Positions 47,570 to 58,200 of a stretch of DNA of 64,000 nucleotides are shown here, piece by piece; positions within the stretch are counted from its first letter, which is position 1, and every line of letters begins with the position of its first letter. Under the pieces are notes generated by a model. That model saw nothing but the letters and a program-made list of their open reading frames with translations. It was not told the origin of the DNA and ran no database searches. A program made the translations under genes and the position numbers. Origin of the DNA: Brachionus rotundiformis (Eukaryota > Rotifera > Eurotatoria > Ploima > Brachionidae). The stretch is from contig JAESIW010000137.1 of the NCBI GenBank assembly GCA_016802295.1, positions 2,759,961-2,823,960 of the forward strand, given 5' to 3'.

Positions 47570-48000
47570 GATGCGGAAAAAAGTTTTCGATTAGAGACGT
47601 TATCAGACGCTTTAAAGAAATCAGTGTATGTGATATCGATTAAGTTTACATTTAACACTTCATTAATCTGTCATCATGTTACTCTGTCATGTTACAAACT
47701 CAATTAGATTTGAGGTGCATGATTTGCCTGGCATAAAACCGTGCTGCTTCTCGTTGATTAACTCGTTTATTAATACGAAAGTCATAATTTCATTCCGTAA
47801 GATTTTCTCCATGACTTTACTAACTATCGGTGTTAATAAGACTGGTCTATAGTTTGAAACAGCATTTTTTGGCCCACTTTTATGCAAGGGTGAAACATTA
47901 GCTAGTTTCCAAAAATTAGGCAAAAGACCATCAGAGTAAGACTTGATAAAAATTTGGATAAAGGGTACGGTAACTATGAAGAACAATTTTTAAGGATATA
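47570..48000 (-). pseudogene. Third LINE reverse-transcriptase relic (N-terminal RT part)
   Basis: A 99-codon minus-strand frame (47986-47687) shows the start of an RT domain: LPNFWKLANVSPLHKSG, then AVSNYRPVLLTPIVSKVMEK and EKQHGFMPGKSC. After a stop and frame change, motif A follows as ITYTDFFKASDNV near 47600-47640. These are the P..WK.A.V.P..K, NYRP..L and D...AFD blocks of Jockey-like LINEs. The catalytic core beyond motif A is missing. It may be part of the same original insertion as the downstream fragments, but their order is broken. Confidence 0.82.
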
Positions 48001-48605
48001 TGCAAATACTTGGTCAGATCCAACATACAACATTTTTTTAAAGAAAATAAAATCGTATAAAAGATCATAATTTGTCCATTTTTTACCATTTTTCATTCTG
48101 TATTAAAAAAAAAAGGTTAATTTTTTTTACTTAAATTAAATAAAAACAAAAAGGTATCAGAAATAAAAATAGTTTTTTAATCTCAAACTTTAAAATATTT
48201 TTACAGATAATTTTTTTCTGTGGTTGATAAAAAAGAAGTATTCTAAAGATTATTCATAAATAAAAAATATTGAAAACAACGTTGAAAAAAAAAATTCATG
48301 GTTTTGTTAAAGGTTGCAAATTTTGCTTTCAATTTTTTGCTAAGCGCTTGATATAATAGAGACTAATTTTACTCGTCCACTCATTAATTAAAAAAAAGGT
48401 TTAATTACAAATATTATCTAATAAAACATTAAAATTAAAATAAAAAATTATTTAGTTAGATTTATTATTCTAAAAGTTTAATTTAAAAAATATAAAGATT
48501 GATTTTTAGTCATTATAAAAATGAATATTTGAAAAGAACCGTTAATAAGAAAATACCAGTTCGAAAGATTGGAAAACTTATCGTATTGGGTTCATATTAA
48601 ATAAA

Positions 48606-49091
48606 TTAAATTTGAGGTTGGGTGTTTTTGACTTCATTTCCAATCTGGACCAATGCACAAATTGGACAAAATACAGATGTAAAAACATCTCCACAAATAG
48701 ATCCCTTTTTTAAATAGTTGTTTTATTTATAAATTTAAAAATTAATTTGTAAACTCAAACCTGAATTCCTCTTTCGCTTCTCACTTTTGTTCTTAATGGA
48801 ATAAGTCCACCAAAATAACAGTCACAAAATCCTTCACCAGCTTGTGAATAAACCTGAAGTTCATAAATCGGGAAACAAAATAAGGAGCACAAAAGCCCTT
48901 GACAATCTCCGAAGCATCCACATAGACCGAATGACCATTCTCTTTTAGGTAATTTTTGGTTGACAGCTTGTCTAAAAATAAATAAAAATAACAAATATAC
49001 TTAATAGGAAGTATATTTTATTTTACATAATTATAGGCTGATTGGTAGTTGTAAAGTTATGTTGAACACTTGACTGATTATTTTCACTCAT
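48606..49091 (-). CDS. PLAC8-family cysteine-rich protein, copy C
   Basis: Three exons (49027-49091, 48761-48971, 48606-48704) give 124 codons with the same structure and splice phases as copy B. Exon 3 is identical and exon 2 differs at one base (Thr to Ala). Exon 1 differs at six of 65 bases, giving four replacements (Asp/Glu, Thr/Ser, Ala/Val, Gln/His). All PLAC8 signature residues are intact and there is no stop or frameshift, so this is a functional-looking duplicate rather than a pseudogene. It arose with the surrounding segmental duplication. Confidence 0.9.
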
Positions 49092-49271
49092 TCTTTTAGC
49101 TTCTTTTTATTTCAATTAAAGAAAAATTCTTTTTTAGTTTTAAATTTCAATATTTATAATATTTTATATCTCTTTTTTAACAATTTTAATCGTTCACTCT
49201 TTAAGGTTTATAACTTAGTTAGATTGCTTTTTATCTGTTATTATTTTTGTTTTTATTTTGCTGTTACTATA

Positions 49272-49453
49272 GCATATCGAGTAGAGATAAGTTTATCTGA
49301 TTTTTCGAATCAAGGTATTTACAATTGTCAATTTTCTATAGCAACACCAAAATATTAGGCAATTTTTAAAATATCTAATGTTTATTTTATTTTTTTATTT
49401 ATTTAAATAATTTGGTGCCGTATAGAATGGACCAAGTCCTTCTTTTCAGCCTA
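49272..49453. mobile_element. 182-bp insertion relative to the paralogous segment, flanked by TA
   Basis: The left duplicate reads actata then acgatacat (43029-43043); the right copy has 182 extra bases between these, ending in ta. Removing gcat...cc plus one TA restores the left copy, as expected for an element with a TA target-site duplication. I see no clear terminal inverted repeats or ORF. It sits exactly at the presumed 3' end of the LINE relic, so a deletion in the left copy is the alternative. Confidence 0.45.
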
Positions 49454-49858
49454 ACGATACATAAATGCTTTGAATGGATAAAAAATATGGTAAAGTAAGA
49501 AAGATGTCATAAAAATATTAAAGGGAGTCATAAAAAAAAATTAGATAATTTGGGATATTGAAAGTGTTTTGAATTTGCTAAATTTAGAGAATAGCGAACC
49601 GTATATAGCTTGTTGAATCGGGTTTGATTCAAATTTATCTAATTCTTGAATAAGTATTTGGTGGTCTGATCTTTTAGCGAAGAATTTGGTCAATAATTTC
49701 TTTGATAGTTCTGAAATTAGGTCAATTTTGAAATTGTCGTGGATGCTGGTTACTCTGGTTTTTGGTGGGAAAAAAAGCATATGTCTTAAAATGGTGTTTT
49801 GTATGATTTGAAGATCTGTTTTAATTTTTTCAGTAGAGCATGACAACGGAATGAAAAA
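49454..49858 (-). pseudogene. Fourth LINE fragment, duplicated RT tail
   Basis: The minus-strand frame 49846-49541 (101 codons) is identical to the C-terminal tail of the RT relic at 43122-43439. It is cut off sharply at 49859, the edge of the segmental duplication. It is not an independent insertion. Confidence 0.85.
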
Positions 49859-50357
49859 GAATGGAAAGCGATTTAGTCCTCTTATTTGTTAAATCTATAA
49901 TGGTTCATAAGTGGTTTGTCTAAAATTGATGGATAAATTTTTACTAGAAAAAAAACAATTAAAAAAATGTAAAAAAAAATTAAATTAAATTATTCAATAT
50001 TTACTCAAATTAAAGTATATATCTTTTTTTTAACTTTCACTAATAAAAACTAATTTTTTTAATATTCTCTATTTTTAAAGCTCTATATTACTAACGTTAT
50101 TAAAAAAAATGGTTAAAATGGTCTAAGTTTTAATAGAAAAAATTAATTGTGTAATTTTAGTTTGATGTATTTAAAATTTTTAATTTTATAAATTTATTTA
50201 CATATTTAGCTAATTGAGTTTATTACAAAATAAGAGTTTTAAATTTTTTTACACGTTTTACTATTTCACACGAGAATAACATATTTTTTTTCTTGAGCTT
50301 GTTTTATGATTTAATAAATCAAATAATTATTTGATATGAAAATAAGGTTCGCGGTTG
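49859..50357. other. 3' flank of CKS1, no other feature
   Basis: AT-rich noncoding sequence between the duplication edge and the CKS1 stop codon. It contains the likely 3' UTR of CKS1 on the minus strand. Confidence 0.5.
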
Positions 50358-50732
50358 CTAATGAACTGTAGCCGATTGTTTCGACTGCATTTGGTTTTGA
50401 TCTTGAGCAACAAGCTGCTGTTGACCATAGTTGACGGCACGCCTGAAAAGTAGTATATGCGGCTCGGGCTCATGAATGAGATAATGTTGCCATCCTCTTG
50501 ATTGCTGAACTCCAATTGAACGCCATTCGGCCTCAGACATCAAACGATCCTTGGGCACTAGCTTTGAGAGTTCCTTTGGCAACATTACATGTCTGGCAAA
50601 ATATAATCTGTTTCATATAATTACTAATTAAATTTACCTATATTCAAAATGATCGTCGCTATACTTGTCAGAATAGTAGATTTCTTTGGACAACTTTTCT
50701 ATGTCAATGACAACACCTTTGTGATTTTCCAT
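50358..50732 (-). CDS. CKS1: Cyclin-dependent kinase regulatory subunit (CKS)
   Basis: CKS proteins bind CDKs and phosphothreonine sites and promote multisite phosphorylation and SCF-Skp2 substrate recognition. Two exons (50638-50732 and 50358-50592) join in phase 2 to 109 codons. Conserved elements in order are IYYSDKYSDDHFEYRHVMLP, KLVPKDRLMSEAEWRSIGVQ, then QSRGWQHYLIHEPEPHILLF. The anion-binding Arg/Trp/Lys residues and the HEPEPHILLFRR hinge are intact. It differs from vertebrate CKS1 (79 aa) by a 12-residue longer N-terminus and a Gln-rich tail of about 25 residues (such as QQQLVAQDQNQMQSKQS). Gln-rich C-tails are also known in yeast Cks1. The intron inside EYR-H fits the animal gene. 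Confidence 0.96.
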
Positions 50733-51639
50733 CTTTATGGAAGTTAAAATTAGTTGCAGCGGATTTGGCTTATTAGTTTTCTAAACAAATAAATACATTC
50801 AATTTAATGGCTGGATTTTTATTTTGATAGAGATTTTTGCTTGTTATTGTTCTTCAAAAGCAAAGATTTTTAATTTAAAAAATTCTAGCTTCAAAAAATA
50901 TATAAATGATTTATGTAACAAAAATTTTTGAAATTTAAAATTTAAAACAAGAATAATCAATGTCAGCTGTGTTTCATTCGTTTGATCATCGTGTCTCGAA
51001 CAAATACACACAAATACAATGGTCTTTTTCATATTTTCATGTTAATTATTAATTATTTACAAAATGTCAAATATACTGACCAATTTTTTGTCTTTACATT
51101 TTTTGAATGAGGAATTCAATATTTTTTAAGAAAAAAAATATGTCAAATATAACTTATTTTTTGATTCTGATCAAAGTTTTCTACCTCTTTTTTTCTGTCG
51201 CCGTAATTATTTTGATTTTCTACTCTTTCGTTAACGTTACTCTGCCCATAAAAATTAAAAGAATCATTCAATACTACTTCACCTGATTTTATGTTTCGTT
51301 TGCAAATTGAAGTTTAAAATCAAATAAAAATGATCATGATCAAAATATTTTTATTAAAAATAGGTTTTTAAAATAAATTTATTGTAGGAGCATATTTTCA
51401 AATTATTCGATGCTAAACAAAAATTTTATGCATGCAGATTTAGGGTATATTGAGAATTTTTTCTTTTGGGAAGAAGCTCCTGTTAAAAAAAATAAAAAAA
51501 ATTTGATTTTATTTGATGGGATACAAATTATGTATATTTTTTTTGAGTTTTAAACAAAATATAAATAAGTAAATAAAAAAAATCTTAACTTTCGGTTTTT
51601 ATTTAAAGAAAATATCTCAAAAATTATTATTATTTTCGA
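50733..51639. other. Upstream of CKS1, no gene supported
   Basis: AT-rich sequence that should include the CKS1 promoter. A 62-codon minus-strand frame at 50844-51032 has no support. Nothing else is recognised. Confidence 0.45.
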
Positions 51640-51990
51640 TAAATAGAACTCAAGAATAAGGGTACTTGTCCGTTCCTGGCTAAACCGCTGTGCAGAAGTA
51701 TGCAAAATACTTGGCTATGGGTTAAAATGGTTTGCCAAACATTGATAAATCTCTTTGAATAGATTTTATCAAATGTCTTCTTGCTACAATCAATAAAGTG
51801 AATCATCTTTTCATCATCCGAAAAATCTGAGCTTTTTCAAACTGTTGTCTCTGAAGCAATATGTTTTTTATAGATGTCCCTTTTTTCCTTTTAAACCTAG
51901 AATCTTTAACATTTGGGTACCATTCTAACTCTCCACCGTTTACATATACTCTTGACATAAACTGTATTAATTTACTTAAGTTCACCTTAA
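51640..51990 (-). pseudogene. Decayed LINE fragment, tentative
   Basis: In shifting minus-strand frames this stretch shows a VYVNGGELEWYPNVK-like segment, then MIHFIDCSKKTFDKI, which resembles RT motif A (FIDFSKAFDKV). The composition is less A/T-biased than its flanks. The blocks are few and the order unusual, so this is a weak call; no function is expected. Confidence 0.35.
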
Positions 51991-52861
51991 ATGATTTTAA
52001 TAATTCTTAATGTCTTGAAAAAATTAATTTTTTATATTGATTGAGTTTTTTGGAGTTAATTGGAGAAGATTTTGTAAATTGACAATTTAAGATATTAATG
52101 ACGGATGGTACTTAGTCATGAAATCTAAATTAAAAGGCAATTAAAATATTATTGTATAAATTGTCCTCATGAAAACATTGGTTCTAGATGCCAACTTATT
52201 TCAAGTATATTCAAAATATTGGAAAAATTTATTGAAAAAATATTCAATAAGATAATTTCTACTAGAATTTTTATATATTAAGTTTATTAAGTCTTATGTT
52301 GGTAAATGTAAATGTAGCTTGAAAAGTAACCAAAATATGTCTTTATTTGATAAAATCAAGATTGTCAAGTATCAAATGAAAAAAAATTACTAGAAAAAAA
52401 GAATATATTTTTGTGATCTATATTTGAATTATTTCAAGTTAGATAAAGATTAAAATTTTTGCCCCTAAAGTTATTATATCCTCATGACAGTCTAAACAAA
52501 CTTAACCCCAAGTTAGCCTTCAAAAATATTATATGATTCACTTATATTTTAATCATATAGTTATAGAATTTAAGTTTCAAAATTATTCAAACAAAGTAAA
52601 AAAGATTGAAGTATCTAAAGCTTAAAAACACAAAGAAACATCTTTGTCGTCACTTATTATATAAAAATAATAATAATCAAGGACAAATAAAATTAATACT
52701 TATGAATTCTGCGAAGTTTAAAATTTTGCATATTAGATTGAATGTTATGATAAATGAATAAGCAAAATTAAATTTCTAATATTACAAAGTTAATTTAAAA
52801 TCTTTTTAAAAAATTTAAAATCTATACATTTTTATATCTCTTAAAGATAAAAATATCCAAG
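51991..52861. other. Upstream of PSMD7, no feature seen
   Basis: AT-rich noncoding sequence. It must contain the PSMD7 promoter near its right end; no element can be assigned. Confidence 0.5.
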
Positions 52862-53892
52862 ATGACTTCAAATGATACGAAGCCTTTTGAAAAAGTAGTA
52901 GTACACCCTTTGGTCCTACTGAGTGTTGTTGATCATTTTAATCGAATGAAACAAATTGGCAATACCAAGAGAGTGGTAGGCATATTATTGGGTTCATTAA
53001 GAAACAAAGTTTTGGATATTTCAAACAGTTTTGCTGGTAATCATTTCAAAATAATCCGAAAAAATTTTAGAAATCCTAATTTGTTTTGTCAATAGTTCCA
53101 TTCGACGAAGAAGATAAAAACAAAGATGTTTGGTTCTTTGACCATGAATACTTTGAAAACATGTATTCAATGTTCAAAAAAGTAAATGGTAGACTTTCAT
53201 TAATCTGTGATTTATTCTATTTCTAATCTTTATACAGCTAGGGAGAAAATAGTTGGTTGGTACCATACTGGACCGCGTTTGCACCGAAACGACATAGCCA
53301 TAAATGATTTAATTAAAACTTACAATCCGAATGCCGTATTAGTGATAATTAATGCCGAGCCACCTGAGCTTGGTCTACCAACCGAAGCATACTTTGCAGT
53401 CGAAGAAATTCATGATGTATTCAATGTTAAAAAATAATTAATTAATTGTTAAAATTTTATCTTAAGGATGGAACACCAACTACCAAAACCTTTGAACATT
53501 TGCCGTCAGAAATTGGCGCAGAAGAGGCAGAAGAAGTCGGAGTTGAGCACTTACTAAGAGATATTAGAAATATTACTGTCGGAAGTTTAAGTCAAAGATT
53601 AACAAACCAATTAAATGGTCTAAAAGGATTTTATTCAAGTTTAAATGACATAAAATCCTATTTGGACAAAGTAATCAAAGGAGAACTTCCAGTTAACCAT
53701 CAAATTGTCTATCATTTACAAGACATTTTTAACTTGTTGCCTGAAATAAATATGCCAGATTTTGTCAAGTCAACATTTGTCAAAACAAATGATCAAGCCT
53801 TAGTAGTTTATTTAGCCTCAATGATTAGATCTGTAATTGCTTTACATAATTTGATCAATAATAAAATACAAAATAAGGAAACTGCAAGCTAA
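52862..53892 (+). CDS. PSMD7: 26S proteasome non-ATPase subunit 7 (Rpn8)
   Basis: Rpn8 is the catalytically inert MPN partner of the deubiquitinase Rpn11 in the proteasome lid. Four exons (52862-53036, 53096-53188, 53238-53416, 53467-53892) join in frame to 290 codons. The MPN domain starts VVVHPLVLLSVVDHFNR and continues with KRVVGILLGS and VGWYHTGPRLHRNDIAIN. The JAMM zinc ligands are incomplete (HTG..L..ND instead of H.H..D), as expected for Rpn8. The second half has GLPTEAYFAVEEIHDDGTP, IGAEEAEEVGVEHLLRDI and SMIRSVIALHNLINNKI, the helices that pair with Rpn11 and the lid bundle. The protein stops ten residues after this helix, so the KEKE-type charged tail of vertebrate PSMD7 (324 aa) is absent. 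Confidence 0.97.
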
Positions 53893-54210
53893 GATAATAT
53901 TAATGTCTAAGCATCCTTTTTCTAACAGTGATTCGACAATTTTTTTCTATAAAAATCGGAATTTAATTCTATTTAATTTAATTGAAATAAAAAACTAAAA
54001 ATAATTTACTATTTTTTATTAATAAACTTTTATTCGAGTACTTAAAAATATTAAATAATGTGTTTTTATTGTTTTAATCATTCGATTTATTAGGAACTTA
54101 CATTCATAAATTTTATGAATTCGATTATGTCAAAATGCAATCAAAATAATAAGATTTTAATAAAAAAAGAAATTTTTCTTATTTAAATTCTGGATTTGTT
54201 GAATAGAATT
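53893..54210. terminator. Convergent 3' ends of PSMD7 and ENY2
   Basis: This is 318 nt between two facing stop codons. AATAAA (near 53985) suits PSMD7 polyadenylation, and A/T-rich sequence on the other strand suits ENY2. No gene lies between. Confidence 0.5.
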
Positions 54211-54875
54211 TTATAAATCACTCTGAGAGGCGAGAAAGTGTCTGATTTTCATTAGCAATTCTTTTTTGACCGAATCTGGAACCAAAGCTCTACCCTTCGG
54301 AACCATTTCTAACACCAGATCTTCAACTGTTATATTATCTAAGCCTTTATTTTTTACGACTTCTTCAAATTAAAGATTATCTTCAAATAAACAAAGATTT
54401 TATTTTAATATTACCTTTACAATGCGCTTTAACTTGATCTCTCCAGCCACATTCAATTAATTTTTGCTGTAAAGCTTCCTTAAGTCTTAATTAAAGTATG
54501 TATTAAAGGAATAAATTAATTTTGGAAAAAAAGTTAATTTTTAAATAATAAATAAAAAGCATAATTAAGAAGTCTGATCTTGATGAGCTGACATTGTTTA
54601 CAAAACATATTTAAGATATATTCAATTATTGCTTTAATAAATTTAAAGCAATTTAATGATAACTTTAATTGAATATTGAATTTAAAAACAAAAAAATTAA
54701 TTTTTAAAATTATTTCTGAATTAAAATACTAATAATTAATAATAAGAATAAGAAATCTAAAATCATATATCTATAAAATTAGAGGATACCTATCACGTTC
54801 GCCAGTTTCAATCAATTTTGCATTTATTGAAGCTCTCATTTGTTGTTCTTTAGCAGCTCGGTCTTTTTCGGCCAT
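54211..54875 (-). CDS. ENY2: ENY2/Sus1, SAGA and TREX-2 subunit
   Basis: ENY2 links the SAGA deubiquitinase module and the TREX-2 mRNA export complex at the nuclear pore. Three exons (54790-54875, 54415-54485, 54211-54362) join in frame to 102 codons (human 101). Conserved parts are QQMRASINAKLIETGERDRL, QQKLIECGWRDQVKAHCKE, NITVEDLVLEMVPKGRALVP and DSVKKELLMKIRHFLA. The second exon is only 71 nt and the first intron is 304 nt, so no long open frame reveals the gene. The start is the first ATG. It is divergent from DHX38 (398 nt between start codons), suggesting a shared promoter region. Confidence 0.96.
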
Positions 54876-55273
54876 TTTCCAAGTTTCTAAATAAAAAATT
54901 ATCATTAACAAAAATAAACAATAAATTAAAAGTATGAAAATATAAATTTGTATTATATTTTATAAAATGAATGAATAGTCTATACTCATTAAACAAAATC
55001 TTTATTTCTTCTTATTATTTTTAATATTCTACTTAATAACTAATTATTCAAAATAAAATAAATATAAATTCATACAAATAGAAACACAATTTTGCACCAA
55101 AATTAGTAAAAATAAAATTAAATTGCACAATCATAATAAAATTTAAGTCTTTTTATATATTTTATATTTTATAAACTTAACTAAATTTTAAAAAAGTAAA
55201 AGTATATTCATAAGACAATATAAATATACATATTTTTTTTGAAATTTGTTAATTTCAAATGGTTTGTTAAATA
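54876..55273. promoter_or_regulatory. ENY2/DHX38 divergent promoter region
   Basis: This is a 398-nt AT-rich interval between two start codons pointing outward. Promoters for both genes must lie here unless 5' UTR introns extend them. No specific motif can be assigned by eye. Confidence 0.45.
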
Positions 55274-58200
55274 ATGTCTAGCAGCGATTATTCTGTTTTG
55301 ATGCCACCGCCGCAAAAAGAAGGTGGTTTGATTAAAATGCCAAAGAAAAATCCTGATGTTGAGGGCCATGAGTTCAAGGCGCCGTTGCCAGTAGATCCAA
55401 AACCAAAAGGCTCAATTCTTGGTCTAGATGTACTTGCCGCTCGCAAGAAAAAAGAAAAACTGGAAAGTGAGCTTAAAAGTGCCAAAGAAGAGCCAACTAG
55501 CAAACGTTCAAAAACTTATTCTTACACAGGTGAAGAAGAATCAGTTGATTTTAATGATTCCAAATCAGGAAAAGATACTAAAGAACCAAATCGTAGAAAC
55601 TACAGAGAAAGGATCTACGATGATAAAAAAACACCAACTCCCCACAGAACCTATCATGATCGAATAAATATAAAGGAAAAATATGATCGAAAAGGCCTTT
55701 ATGCTTCATCAAATGAGTATCATCATAAAAAAGACAGAAAAAGAACATGGGATGATTCTACGCCACACTATTCCAACAGTGTGGATTATATTAAAACTCC
55801 AAGAGGTTTGATCCGAGATAGTCCTTCGCGTTCTAGTTGGAGAGATGAAGACGAAAGAGAATATTCAAAAAAATCAAGTTGGGATCATACGCCAAGACGA
55901 GATCACAAAGAAAGTAGAAGATATGATGAGACTCCAGCGCCAACACCTAGCCATAAATATAACAAGTGGGCTGATGATAGGAGAAAAACCGGCGCTACTC
56001 CGCTACGAAAGGAATCTGAAAATTTTTCGAGTGATGAAGAATTTGAAGATGATCAAAAAAGACTTGATCGAGAATGGTACGGAATGGACGAAAATGAAGG
56101 CTATGACCAAGAAAATAATTCCTTTGCAGCAATGAGTGAAAGTTTTTTGAATTTAAAACAGGAAAAGATGCAGCAAAAATGGAAGCGAAAAGTTTCATTC
56201 CATGCTCAGCAAAGGAATCGAGACCATCAAAAGTGGGAAACCAATAGAATGCTGACCAGTGGTGTTGTGTCACAGATTGATCCTGATGAAGATTTTGAAG
56301 ATGAAACTGAAGCCAGAGTCCATATAATTGTAAGAAATATAGTGCCACCTTTTTTGGATGGAAGGATTACATTTACCAAACAATTCGAACCAGTAATACC
56401 ATTAAAAGATCCAACTTCTGATATGGCAATAGTTTGTCGCAAAGGATGTCAATCTGTACGGAGATTTAGAGAGCAGAGAGAAAGACAACAAGCTGCTGAA
56501 AAGGTCAACAAGCTTGCAGGTACCAAATTAGGAAACATTCTTGGAATTCATGAAAAAAGTGACAAGGAAATGGTTACTGAAGACGACTCAGTCGATTATA
56601 AAAAAAGCCAACAATTTGCTGATATAATGAACGAACAAAAATCAGAAGCAGTATCTGATTTTGCCATACGAAATACCATAAAGCAGCAAAGACAGTATTT
56701 GCCAGTGTATGCGGTTCGTGAAGAGCTACTTAAAATAATTCGTGAGAATACAGTAATTATTGTGGTTGGAGAAACAGGCTCTGGAAAAACAACCCAATTG
56801 ACTCAGTATTTACACGAAGATGGTTTTACTAAACGAGGAATTGTTTGTTGCACTCAACCACGTAGAGTCGCTGCCATGTCCGTAGCTAAGCGTGTATCTG
56901 AAGAGATGAGTGTCAAATTAGGCGAAGAAGTTGGCTATGCCATTCGTTTCGAAGACTGTACATCTGATAATACTGTAATTAAATACATGACAGATGGTAT
57001 TCTACTTAGGGAAAGTTTAAATGAGCCAGATTTGGATCGTTATTCTGCTATAATTATGGACGAAGCCCATGAAAGGTCCTTAAATACAGACGTTCTATTT
57101 GGTCTACTAAGAGAAGTAATTAGTAGGCGTCAAGATCTTAAATTAATTGTCACATCGGCCACTATGGATGCTGATAAATTTTCAGCTTTTTTTGGCAATG
57201 TAGTGGTCTACAATATTCCAGGTCGCACTTTTCCAGTCGAAATATTCTTTAGTAAGAATACAGTTGAAGATTATGTTGACGCAGCTGTTAAACAAGCGGT
57301 ACAATTGCATCTTGGTGCACCTGATGGGGATATATTGGTATTTATGCCAGGCCAGGAAGACATTGATGCTACATGTGAAATGATTAAAGAAAAATTAGAA
57401 ACTTTGCTTGAAGATGGAGCTCAACCATTGTCGGTTTTGCCAATTTATTCCCAATTACCGACTGATTTGCAGGCTAAAATATTTCAAAAAGCCGAACATG
57501 GAATGAGAAAGGTAGTTGTAGCCACGAATATTGCCGAGACAAGTTTAACTGTTGATGGCATAAAATATGTTATTGATGCAGGCTATTGTAAATTAAAAGT
57601 ATTTAATCCTCGTATTGGTATGGATGCCTTACAAGTATTTCCAATTAGTCAGGCAAATGCGTCACAACGAGCTGGCAGAGCGGGCCGTACAGGACCTGGT
57701 CAATGTTTTCGGCTTTATTCAGAGAGAAACTTCCGCGAAGAAATGCTCAGAACCAATGTGCCAGAAATTCAGCGGACAAATCTATCTAATGTTATTTTAT
57801 TGCTTAAGTCCCTTAATGTTCAGGATTTAATGCAATTTCACTTCATGGATCCGCCACCAAGTGATAATATGATGAATTCAATGTATCAACTGTGGATTTT
57901 AGGTGCTTTGGATAATACTGGAGAGCTTACTGAATTGGGCCGACAGATGGTTGAATTTCCACTTGATCCAGCTTTGTCAAAAATGGTCATAGTCGCTGGT
58001 ACGATGGGTTGTAGTGCTGAGATGATAATTATTGTATCTATGCTATCAGTTCCGTCCATTTTTTATCGCCCTAAGGGACGCGAAGAAGAGGCTATTTCAA
58101 AGCAAGAAAAATTTCAAGTTCCTGAATCTGACCATTTAACTTTATTGCATTTGTACCAGCAATGGAAGATAAATGGCTACTCAGCAAGCTGGTGTACTGA

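Larger units (their letters stand above)
48035..49858. repeat. Segmental duplication, right copy
   Basis: The same-orientation duplicate of about 41330-43439, carrying PLAC8 copy C and a truncated LINE RT tail. Compared with the left copy it lacks roughly 440 bp between two direct repeats and has 182 extra bases at 49272-49453. Elsewhere it is almost identical from 48485 onward. Confidence 0.85.

Noticed and set aside
47687..47986. 99-codon minus-strand frame as a functional protein
   Set aside because: It is only the beginning of an RT domain; the catalytic part is missing and the frame breaks.
51803..51985. 60-codon minus-strand frame as a gene
   Set aside because: It forms part of a shifting-frame region with an RT motif A-like block, so it is better explained as LINE debris.
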